From an uncultured Eubacteriales bacterium (lineage in GTDB: Bacteria > Bacillota > Clostridia > Oscillospirales > CAG-272), in contig CAKXXW010000004.1 in assembly GCA_934378145.1 (NCBI GenBank), positions 1 through 64,000 of the forward strand: a stretch of DNA of 64,000 bases. The letters are read 5' to 3'. Of the stretch, positions 9,030-16,011 are shown piece after piece. The notes beneath the pieces are model-generated. The model did not search any database. It saw only the letters and a list, made by a program, of their open reading frames with translations, and was not told the origin of the DNA. The translations under genes and the position numbers were made by a program. Each line of letters opens with the position of its first letter. The stretch's first letter is position 1.

Positions 9030-11131
9030 AATACAGGGACCATACACCGCACAGATTCGCAAGGTTTGTCTCGCTCGGAGTCTTCTTTGCGGTCTGCTGC
9101 ACGGTATTTGTCGCGCGGTTGGTCTACTATCAGGTGGCGGTGCGCGAAAATTACGAGCGTCCGGTGATGTCGGTGTCGGGAAATGTGAGGACCGTCACCG
9201 TGAAGGCGCAGCGGGGGAATATATGCGACCGCAACGGAAAGGTGCTTGTGACGAATTCCTATACCTACGACCTTCAGATAGAGTTCGGCGCTCTGCCGGA
9301 GGACCGCGACAGCGTTCATCGGAGCCTTCTCGGTGCGCTCGATGCCATAGCCTTTTGCGGGGCGACCCGCGCGGGGGGCTACCGGGTCTTTGAGGGGGAG
9401 TACCCCGACCTCAGCTATACCGCAGAGGCACTCGACCCGTCGACAAAGACGCATAAAAAGCTGCTTGAGGTGCTGAGGTCCTACTATATCGACTCAAAGA
9501 AATATGACTACACAACTGCGGAGGAAGCACTTGAGAAGGTCAGCGCCGGCGAATTTGCCGGCAAGATCGCCGAATATTACAACATAGTCAATATAAAAAA
9601 GGATAAGAGCGTGGCGACCTCCTTCACCGATGAGGAGATAGGCAGGCTCGTGGCGCTCCGCTTTGATATGGAGGCAGACGGGTACGGAAGCTATTCGCCC
9701 TACCTTCTCGTTAAGGATGCCGACGAGAGGCTGATCTCCTGCGTCAAGGAGGCGCACCTGACGGGCATAACCCTTTCGGCGCAGGCATCGCGTAAGTATC
9801 TCTATCCCGGGACGGCGTCGCATATCCTCGGTACGGTCGGGAAGATCTACGCCGAGGAAGCGGAGTATTACACCTCGCAGGGCTATCCGCTGAATGCCGT
9901 TGTGGGCAAGACGGGGTGCGAGTACGCATTCGAGAAGTACCTTCGCGGAACCGACGGCACGCTTGCGATAATAGAGGACAAGAAGGGCTACACGATAGGC
10001 ACCTATTGGCTCGTCGAGCCGGTCGCGGGTAATGATGTGTATCTGACGATCGACCTTGATGTTCAGCTCGCGGCGGAGAAGGCTCTTGCCGAGAATGTGG
10101 CATCGGTCGACGGAGCCGAGAGCGGCTCGGTCGTCGCCTGCGACCCCGACACGGGCGAGGTTATCGCGATGGCGTCCTATCCGACCTATGACCTTACATA
10201 TTTCAACCGTGACTATAACGATCTTTCATCGGCGGCGGGATCGCCTCTTCTAAACCGCTCGCTGTCGGCTTACGCGCCCGGATCTACCTTCAAGGTGGGG
10301 GTGGCGCTCGCCGCGCTTGAGACGGGAGCGATAGATGCCTCGACCGTCATGCACACCGAGGGCATATACAAGAGGATGAAATGCTCGCACTATGCTTTGA
10401 GCGGCGGGCATACCTACTGTTGCGGTGACATAAATGTCTGCGGGGCGCTTGAGAAGTCCTGTAACTATTTCTTCGGTGTCCTCGGCGACGATCTCGGCAC
10501 CGATGTGATCGCGGAATACGCAAAGCTGCTCGGACTCGGGGAGGCGACGGGTATCGAGATCGGCGAATCCGAGGGGCGGCGAGCGACGAACGAGGAGCTT
10601 GCCTTTATGGCGGCGATAGGGCAGTCGGACAACCTTTTCACCCCGCTTCAGGTGACGCAGTACATCTCGGCGCTGGCGACGGGGAACCGCTATGCGGCGC
10701 ATCTGCTCTACTCCGTGAACGAATACGGAACCGGCGAGGCAGTTCTTAAGAGCGACCCGAAGCTCTCGTGGACTCTCACGGAGAAGGGAATATCGGAGGC
10801 GAACCTTGCTGTCGTGCGGCAGGGAATGAGGGATGTCGTACACGGCGACAGCGCCTCGTCCTATGTCAGCGACAGACATTCCTCTGGCGCTTTTTACGGT
10901 GCGAAGTATTCGGTCGCCGGAAAGACGGGTACCGCTGAGGTCGCGGGGCAGGACACCGACAACGCGTGGTTTACGGCTTACGCGCCGTTCGACAAGCCCG
11001 AGCTTTCCGTAACCTGCCTGATAATCAAGGGCAGGACGGGAGGCCTTGCGTCATCGGCAGTGCGCGATGTCTTCGACGCTTATTTCAACAAGGTCGGCGT
11101 AAAGGCCGAAGATCCCGGCTCTGTCGGATGA
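9026..11131 (+). CDS. mrdA: Penicillin-binding protein 2 (class B, elongation transpeptidase)
   Basis: Class B PBP that crosslinks peptidoglycan during side-wall growth. The 701-residue protein has one N-terminal membrane helix (about 13-34), a dimerisation/pedestal region beginning VTVKAQRGNICDRNG, and a transpeptidase domain with the three catalytic motifs: STFK (S420-K423), SCN (S478-N480) and KTGT (from K633). It starts within the stop of the CPBP protease gene (ATGA overlap). The location after mreBCD matches the classic mre-mrd arrangement and argues for PBP2 rather than a sporulation SpoVD or division PBP. No rodA follows; it must lie elsewhere. Confidence 0.9.
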   Translation: MKYRDHTPHRFARFVSLGVFFAVCCTVFVARLVYYQVAVRENYERPVMSVSGNVRTVTVKAQRGNICDRNGKVLVTNSYTYDLQIEFGALPEDRDSVHRSLLGALDAIAFCGATRAGGYRVFEGEYPDLSYTAEALDPSTKTHKKLLEVLRSYYIDSKKYDYTTAEEALEKVSAGEFAGKIAEYYNIVNIKKDKSVATSFTDEEIGRLVALRFDMEADGYGSYSPYLLVKDADERLISCVKEAHLTGITLSAQASRKYLYPGTASHILGTVGKIYAEEAEYYTSQGYPLNAVVGKTGCEYAFEKYLRGTDGTLAIIEDKKGYTIGTYWLVEPVAGNDVYLTIDLDVQLAAEKALAENVASVDGAESGSVVACDPDTGEVIAMASYPTYDLTYFNRDYNDLSSAAGSPLLNRSLSAYAPGSTFKVGVALAALETGAIDASTVMHTEGIYKRMKCSHYALSGGHTYCCGDINVCGALEKSCNYFFGVLGDDLGTDVIAEYAKLLGLGEATGIEIGESEGRRATNEELAFMAAIGQSDNLFTPLQVTQYISALATGNRYAAHLLYSVNEYGTGEAVLKSDPKLSWTLTEKGISEANLAVVRQGMRDVVHGDSASSYVSDRHSSGAFYGAKYSVAGKTGTAEVAGQDTDNAWFTAYAPFDKPELSVTCLIIKGRTGGLASSAVRDVFDAYFNKVGVKAEDPGSVG

Positions 11132-11163
11132 TCCGGCGGGGACGGACGGGAGATACGAAGGAT

Positions 11164-11195
11164 GCGGGGGACTTTCTTTCGAGAAAGTCCCCCGC
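11164..11195 (+). terminator. Strong GC-rich hairpin with TTCG loop after mrdA
   Basis: GCGGGGGACTTTCT pairs perfectly with AGAAAGTCCCCCGC around a TTCG tetraloop. No T-run follows, so it may be a 3'-end stabiliser or a repeat unit rather than a true intrinsic terminator. Confidence 0.5.
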
Positions 11196-11462
11196 GCCCC
11201 CAAAGAACTTGCCGGCGGATTATAGGAGTTATGTCTTGTCTCGCGGCATTTTGCCTACGGCAAAACTATGGTGTCTTTTTGAGGAAGCTCCTCAAAAGTC
11301 TGCAAGCAGCCTTTTTTCAGAGCTTCCTCAAAAACCCACCGGAATTTCCCCTCTGCGAGGCGAAATTCTGCCCGAGACAAGGGCAAAAAGCGTTTGACTT
11401 TAAAGTTGCGCTCACTTACAGTTCGAACGCACGACTAAAACGAACGCTCACAGAATGAGAAG

Positions 11463-11559
11463 TCTTCACCTGCAGCCTTTTTTAGTTTAGGTCAAGCCTT
11501 TTCAAAGGCTTGCGGAATCCAAAGGCAGAGCCTTTGGTCGCCCTCCGCAGAGGGCGAAA
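11463..11559 (+). repeat. Dispersed multi-hairpin repeat, copy A
   Basis: Bases 11484-11559 are identical over 76 bases to the reverse complement of 46928-47003. The unit contains CCAAAGGC-aga-GCCTTTGG and CGCCCT/AGGGCG hairpins, and one end carries TCTTCACC, also present at the other copies. Confidence 0.9.
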
Positions 11560-11577
11560 GTTTTGCATATACAAAAT

Positions 11578-11605
11578 CCCCGCCTTTTGAAAAAAGGCGG
11601 GGGTT
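11578..11605. terminator. Bidirectional terminator between mrdA and the M42 peptidase gene
   Basis: CCCCGCCTTTT and AAAAGGCGGGG form a stem with a 3-base loop; TTTTGCTT follows on the plus strand and ATTTTG on the minus strand. The two operons converge here. Confidence 0.85.
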
Positions 11606-11628
11606 TTGCTTCACAGATATTTTAATTA

Positions 11629-12669
11629 TCAGACCTTAAGGAAGCCGCAGAGGAGCTTCAGGGTATTGTACACTCCGTCGATATGGCTCCTTTCATAGCC
11701 GTGGCTGGCGTAGACGCCCGCGCCGATCAGCCCGTGCCGTATATCAACGCCCGAGCGCAGGGTCGCCTCGACATCCGAGCCGTAGTGCGGGTAGACATCG
11801 GCTGCATAGTCGGCACCCGTTGCTTTTGCCGCTTCGATCAGCTTTCCGACAAGGTCATAGCTGTAAGGCCCGCCCGAATCCTTCACGCAGACCGACACCT
11901 GCCGCTCGGTGCAGGCAAGCCCGTCACCGACGCATCCCATATCGACCGAAACCGCCTCGGTCACGCCGTCGGGAACCGATGCAGAGCCTCCGTGTCCGAC
12001 CTCTTCATATACCGTGACATGGATATAGACGCGGCGCGAAAGCGTACTTTTTGTATCGCTGAGGTATTTTGCAAGCCCAAAAAGTATTCCTACCGAGAGT
12101 TTGTCGTCGAGGAAGCGGCTCTTGAGGTATCCAGACTCCGTCCTGCGGGTGCGGGGGTCGAAGCACACTATGTCGCCCGTTTCGATGCCGAGCGCCTTTG
12201 TATCCTTTGCAGAACTTACATTCTCGTCAAGGACTACCTCTACCGTGTCCCAATTGCGCTGGGTCGAGGAATAGCTTCCGTTAACATGGATCGAGGCGTT
12301 TATGAGCTGTAATGCTCCCTCGAAGATCTTACCGTCGCGGGTGTAGACCTTTACATTCTCCGCCTCGGCGTTGTTGGCATTCATACCGCCGAGCGGGGTG
12401 AGGCGAAGTCTGCCGTTTCCCTTGACCTCAGCGACCATCGCGCCGAGGGTGTCTGTGTGCGCCTCGAGCAGAAGGGCATTGCTCGTGTCCTCACCGCCGA
12501 GGTCGATGATAACGCCGCCCTTTTCGGTGAGCTTAGCTTCAAATCCGAGTGAGGCAAAGGTATCCTTTACCCACTCAGCCGCCTTTTCGGTATATCCCGA
12601 CGGCGAATCTATCGACAGCAGCTCGGCTGTCTTTTTCCATGCAAAATCTGCATATTTTCTGTCGATCAT
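11629..12669 (-). CDS. M42-family metallopeptidase (glutamyl/leucyl aminopeptidase-like)
   Basis: Cytosolic dinuclear zinc aminopeptidase of the tetrahedral-aminopeptidase family, trimming peptides after proteasome- or Clp-like proteolysis. The 346-residue length is typical. Metal and catalytic residues are recognisable: EAHTDT (H71, D73), SRFLDDKLS (D188), VTVYEEVGHGG with the general-base/ligand Glu pair 222-223, SVDMG (D243), and a C-terminal His in ASHGYERSH. It begins 12 bases downstream of a lipoprotein gene and is probably co-transcribed with it from the promoter at 13764-13792. Some M42 members act as cellulases in older annotation; that is not supported here. Confidence 0.92.
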   Translation of the reverse strand: MIDRKYADFAWKKTAELLSIDSPSGYTEKAAEWVKDTFASLGFEAKLTEKGGVIIDLGGEDTSNALLLEAHTDTLGAMVAEVKGNGRLRLTPLGGMNANNAEAENVKVYTRDGKIFEGALQLINASIHVNGSYSSTQRNWDTVEVVLDENVSSAKDTKALGIETGDIVCFDPRTRRTESGYLKSRFLDDKLSVGILFGLAKYLSDTKSTLSRRVYIHVTVYEEVGHGGSASVPDGVTEAVSVDMGCVGDGLACTERQVSVCVKDSGGPYSYDLVGKLIEAAKATGADYAADVYPHYGSDVEATLRSGVDIRHGLIGAGVYASHGYERSHIDGVYNTLKLLCGFLKV

Positions 12670-12681
12670 AGTTTTTCTCCT

Positions 12682-13737
12682 TTACTGCGAGATCGCTTCG
12701 TCGAAGCTTATATAGTAGAGATTCCTCTTCTGCGTGATGAAATAGAGCCTGTCGCCGACGACGCAGCAGTCCTCAAGCTCTTCTTTTATCTCCGAGACAT
12801 CGACCGAGCCGAGAAGCGCCTTCTTCTCAAGATCCCAGACGCGGATCGCCGAGGGATTGTTTTCCTTGCCCGTGCCGAAGGTGTAGAAGAGGTATTTCCC
12901 GTACACCGTGCCGCCCTGCGTGAAGTTTACATTGTATTCGGTGACGAACTGATCGACGACATCGTCGGCGGTGAGTACGACCGAGGCTTTGTCGGGCGAG
13001 GGAAGGCGGAATTTCGTGATTATGTAGCGGTTGTCCTTATAGTAGGCATCCATGCTGCCGTTCGTGCGGAAGCGTGCGCCGTGGAGCCAGATATATTCGC
13101 TGTCGGGACTTGCGAGCCACGACGGCCAGCCCCAATAGGGCATATAGCCGGCAGCCTCAAAGCCCGATTGGTCAAGGTTTATCTCCTGTATCTTCTCGGA
13201 CGAATATACGCCGTCCTTTTCGGTGATGTTTTCCACACTGCATTTCATGACATCGCCGGAATTTCCGTCGACGACATAGAGGAGCGGGATGCTGTTGCCC
13301 TTATAGAAGACATTGCTGAAATTGCAGTTGTTCGCGTGGTTGTTCTCTGAGACTGAGCCGAGGGGGAAGCTCGCTATCGGCTCTTCGTTGCCGCTTTCAA
13401 GGTCGAAGACATTGCAAAGCCCCGTGTGATAGAGCTGGAAGAGCTTTCCGCCGTATATAGACATTCCCTGAACTGAGCGCGTGACGCTGCCTTTTGTGAA
13501 CTGTATGAGCTTTTCGATCTTCAATTTTTCTTTCTCCTTTTCTTCTTCTGCTGCTGTGGTCCCGCTTTCGGTCGGAGAGTCGGTCGAAGGCGCCTGTGAT
13601 CCTGTCGGCAGGTCAATGGTCGGGCTTTCTGCCGGTTGCGAGGCCCTTTCGTCGGGAAGGTCCTTGCCCCCGTGACTGCACGCCGAGAGAAGCAGAGCCG
13701 CCGCGACAAGGCAGAGTGCGAGCCTTTTCTTCTTCAT
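12682..13737 (-). CDS. Lipoprotein of unknown function, probable beta-propeller-like
   Basis: A 351-residue secreted lipoprotein: Lys-rich N-terminus, hydrophobic core and the lipobox LLSACSHGG place the acylated Cys at residue 20. A Ser/Thr/Pro/Glu-rich linker follows to about residue 75, with a Glu/Lys stretch. The rest consists of repeated beta-type units such as GMSIYGGKLFQLYHTG, LFYTFGTG and DRLYFITQKRNLYYIS, which look like propeller blades reporting measured values, but no family was recognised. It heads a two-gene unit with the M42 peptidase. SD GGAGCGG and a well-placed promoter support the start. Function unknown. Confidence 0.75.
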   Translation of the reverse strand: MKKKRLALCLVAAALLLSACSHGGKDLPDERASQPAESPTIDLPTGSQAPSTDSPTESGTTAAEEEKEKEKLKIEKLIQFTKGSVTRSVQGMSIYGGKLFQLYHTGLCNVFDLESGNEEPIASFPLGSVSENNHANNCNFSNVFYKGNSIPLLYVVDGNSGDVMKCSVENITEKDGVYSSEKIQEINLDQSGFEAAGYMPYWGWPSWLASPDSEYIWLHGARFRTNGSMDAYYKDNRYIITKFRLPSPDKASVVLTADDVVDQFVTEYNVNFTQGGTVYGKYLFYTFGTGKENNPSAIRVWDLEKKALLGSVDVSEIKEELEDCCVVGDRLYFITQKRNLYYISFDEAISQ

Positions 13738-13763
13738 ATTCCGCTCCTTACCGATTTTTTATA

Positions 13764-13792
13764 ATGATACCATAATGAAACCGAAAAATCAA
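13764..13792 (-). promoter_or_regulatory. Promoter for the lipoprotein-M42 peptidase pair
   Basis: On the minus strand: TTGATT (13787-13792), a 17-base spacer ending in TGG (extended -10) and TATCAT (13764-13769). Confidence 0.7.
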
Positions 13793-13805
13793 GGCGGGGA
13801 AGAAA

Positions 13806-14008
13806 AAAGGGCTGTTAAAAACTCGATGTTTTTAACAGCCCTTTCAAAATGCCGGTCGGGATCCCGGCATTTGAAGCGATCTTGGGCGTTTTTGCCTTGT
13901 GTTCCTTTGCTTTTTGTTTTCTTATACGGCAAAACGACGGTGTTCAGCCGTCGAGTCCAATGTCGCGGATGGTGTTAAAAAACTCAAAACGAGTTTTTGA
14001 CACCATCC
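13806..14008. repeat. Four tandem hairpins in 200 bases, between YitT and the lipoprotein promoter
   Basis: Four separate palindromes follow one another: AAAGGGCTGTTAAAAA (13806-13821) with 13829-13844; AAATGCCGG (13847-13855) with 13864-13872; CGACGG/CCGTCG at 13935-13953; and GGATGGTGT plus AAAAACTC with its complement, 13968-14008. The last abuts the YitT stop and probably terminates that gene. No open frame of interest is present. Confidence 0.75.
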
Positions 14009-14887
14009 TTATATGGTTTCGCGGAAACCCTTTCCGCAGATCTCGCTCGTGTTGCAGACTATGACGAAGCTCTTCTTGTCGAGAGCCTTGACATACTTCT
14101 TGAGCAGCACCGTCTGGTGCCGTGTCAGCGCCGCGAGGATGACGACCTTATGCTCGTGCATATAGGCGCCCGTGTATGCCTCGCTGACCGTTGCCGATTT
14201 GTGGAGTGTGTCGGTTATGTAGCGGCATATCTCGACCTCGTATTCGCGAGTCGTTATCACCGTGCAGTATTTCGACATATTGATGTTTTCAAGGATTATA
14301 TTGACGACAAAGACCTTCGAGAGGAAGCCGACAAGAGAGAGCAGCCAGATCTTCGCATCGCGGAAGACGCAGATGTTCAGCATCACGATGAGAAAATCCG
14401 AGATGAGCAGAGCCTTCGATATATTCATCGAGGTGTATTTCTTTATCACCATCGCGATGATGTCGGTCCCGCCCGACGATGCTCCGACATTGAAAAGTAT
14501 CGCGCTCCCGACTCCGGGCAAAAGCACGGCGAATATCAGCTCGAGCATCGGCTCGTCGGTAAGAGTGCCGTTCGCATTGCAGATATATTGCAGCGGGTCG
14601 AAGAATTTCAGCACGCTGGGGATGACCGAGATGAGGATCGTGCAATAGACCGTTTTGAAGGTGAAGCTCTTCCCGAGGATTATCAGTCCGAGGATGAGAA
14701 GGACTATATTCAGGATCAGCGAGATCGTCTCTGTCGGAAGGTTCCCGAAAATACCGTTCAGAAGTATCGAGATACCGCTGACCCCGCCGGTCGAGAGCTT
14801 GTTCGGATATTTGAAAAAGTAGAGTCCCAGCGCCGTCATCACCGAGCCGGCAGTCATGAGCAGGAATTCTTTAAGCCTTTGGTTCAT
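14009..14887 (-). CDS. YitT-family membrane protein (DUF161 plus C-terminal DUF2179)
   Basis: A 292-residue protein with about six membrane helices in the first 200 residues (e.g. FLLMTAGSVMTALGLYFF at 9-26, then GISILLNGIFG and the conserved GASSGGTDIIAMVIKKYTS) followed by a soluble YitT C-terminal domain (CTVITTREYEVEICRYI, GAYMHEHKVVILAAL). The family is common in Bacillota, often in several copies; its transport substrate is unknown. Single gene with its own promoter (14930-14958) and a hairpin immediately after the stop. Confidence 0.88.
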   Translation of the reverse strand: MNQRLKEFLLMTAGSVMTALGLYFFKYPNKLSTGGVSGISILLNGIFGNLPTETISLILNIVLLILGLIILGKSFTFKTVYCTILISVIPSVLKFFDPLQYICNANGTLTDEPMLELIFAVLLPGVGSAILFNVGASSGGTDIIAMVIKKYTSMNISKALLISDFLIVMLNICVFRDAKIWLLSLVGFLSKVFVVNIILENINMSKYCTVITTREYEVEICRYITDTLHKSATVSEAYTGAYMHEHKVVILAALTRHQTVLLKKYVKALDKKSFVIVCNTSEICGKGFRETI

Positions 14888-14929
14888 TTTTTGTCAGAAG
14901 ATCCTTTCGCGGTAAATGTCCGCGACGAT

Positions 14930-14958
14930 ATTCTACATCATTTTTGAATTTTTGTAAA
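14930..14958 (-). promoter_or_regulatory. Probable promoter for the YitT gene
   Basis: Minus strand TTTACA (14953-14958), 17-base spacer, TAGAAT (14930-14935), 43 bases before the start. Confidence 0.55.
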
Positions 14959-15088
14959 GTGGTATCGGAAATTTAGATGTAAATATTTATCACGGTAATG
15001 GGGCAGGGGGAGAGCTTCCGACTGTCGTTATATTTGAAGATAAATGTAAATAAAAAGCGAACAAAGGCAAAAAAACGCCCTTTTACTA

Positions 15089-15117
15089 TTGACAAACGAA
15101 AGGAAGCGTGATAATAT
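15089..15117 (+). promoter_or_regulatory. Promoter for the small zinc-binding protein gene
   Basis: TTGACA (15089-15094), 17-base spacer, TAATAT (15112-15117); an alternative TATAAT at 15115-15120 would have a 20-base spacer. Confidence 0.65.
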
Positions 15118-15175
15118 AATAGTTACAGTAATATTGATTTTAATTTTGGATCGTATAATTTTTTGGAGGGATATT

Positions 15176-15358
15176 ATGTCATTCATTATCAACAAGCCCG
15201 TTGTATGTGCCGCGTGCGGAAAGACAATAATTTCCGAGAAGAGCGTCGGTCTGTTCAAGAACTACAAGTCGAAGGACGGCAAGGACCTTTGCGAGGATTG
15301 CTACAACAAATCACTGAAGAAGGAAGAAGCGAAGGCAGCCAAGAGCAGCAAGAAATAA
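15176..15358 (+). CDS. Small zinc-ribbon-type protein, unknown function
   Basis: The start is ATG 15176, preceded by GGAGGG at 15165-15170; the longer in-frame extension upstream is promoter DNA. The 60-residue product has two CxxC pairs (CAACGK near 11-14 and CEDCYN near 39-42), which would bind one zinc, and a Lys/Ala-rich tail. It resembles the short DUF4428-type Zn-binding proteins of Clostridia, but I am not certain of the family. It is monocistronic: promoter upstream and a bidirectional terminator 22 bases after the stop. Confidence 0.75.
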   Translation: MSFIINKPVVCAACGKTIISEKSVGLFKNYKSKDGKDLCEDCYNKSLKKEEAKAAKSSKK

Positions 15359-15380
15359 GTTTTGCTTTTGTCTACATAAA

Positions 15381-15407
15381 AAAAGAGCCGTTAAACGGCT
15401 CTTTTTT
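15381..15407. terminator. Bidirectional terminator
   Basis: AAAAGAGCCG-TTAAA-CGGCTC with a T-run on both strands separates the small zinc protein gene (+) from tdk (-). Confidence 0.9.
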
Positions 15408-15418
15408 TATTTCCGAAA

Positions 15419-15988
15419 TTATTTTTTCTGCGCGTTGATGTAACAGGTGTGGCACATGGCGATGTAGCTGTCGTTCCCGCCGAGGAAGACCTGTTCGCCT
15501 TCGGTGATGACATTTCCCGCGCTGTCGATGCGGGCGTTGACCGTCGCCTTGCTGCCGCATTTGCAGATGGTCTTTATCTCGGTTATCGAGTCGGCGACCT
15601 CAAAAAGGCGTCGGCTGCCCGGGAAAAGACGCGTGCGGAAGTCGGTGCGAAGCCCGAAGCACAGCACAGGTATATCGAGGAAGTCGACGATATACCTGAA
15701 CTGGTCTATCTGCTCTTCGGTGAAGAACTGGCACTCGTCGGCTATGATGACATCGGTAGGCCCTCTTTTTCCGAATTCCTCAAGCACATCGTCGGTCGGC
15801 GAGAGCGCCTGTGCCTCGGCGGAGAGACCTATTCTTGACATAACGGTATTTTTTCCGTCGCGCGAGTCGGTCGAGGGCTTGACGAGCCAGACCTTCATCC
15901 CGCGCTCCTCGTAATTGAATTTCGTGATGAGAGCCTGAGCCGTTTTGGAGCTGCCCATAGCCCCGTATTTGAAGTAGAGCTTTGCCAT
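15419..15988 (-). CDS. tdk: Thymidine kinase
   Basis: Phosphorylates thymidine to dTMP in the salvage pathway. The start is ATG 15988, with GGAGG centred 12 bases upstream; the frame extends further into topB but without a ribosome site. The 189-residue protein has the clostridial-type P-loop GAMGSSKT (9-16), the Walker B segment DVIIADECQFF, a lasso segment, and a zinc site formed by CKCGSK and CHTCY. These are all features of the TK1-like family. It lies 23 bases after topB, probably in one transcript from the promoter at 18348-18376. It complements dut upstream in dTTP supply, although the two are in separate operons. Confidence 0.94.
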   Translation of the reverse strand: MAKLYFKYGAMGSSKTAQALITKFNYEERGMKVWLVKPSTDSRDGKNTVMSRIGLSAEAQALSPTDDVLEEFGKRGPTDVIIADECQFFTEEQIDQFRYIVDFLDIPVLCFGLRTDFRTRLFPGSRRLFEVADSITEIKTICKCGSKATVNARIDSAGNVITEGEQVFLGGNDSYIAMCHTCYINAQKK

Positions 15989-16011
15989 AGAAGTGATGAC
16001 CTCCGTAATTT

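Larger units (their letters stand above)
11132..11628. repeat. Non-coding patchwork of hairpin repeats between mrdA and the M42 peptidase gene
   Basis: No convincing gene is present. The stretch holds a GC-rich hairpin with a TTCG loop (11164-11195), a TTTTGCC/GGCAAAA hairpin (11249-11265), AAGCTCCTC-type repeats, a copy of a dispersed multi-hairpin repeat (11463-11559) and a terminator (11578-11605). Short open frames through it are repeats read as protein. Confidence 0.7.

Noticed and set aside
11400..11430. GTTCGAAC resembling a tRNA T-loop
   Set aside because: No acceptor, D or anticodon stems surround it.
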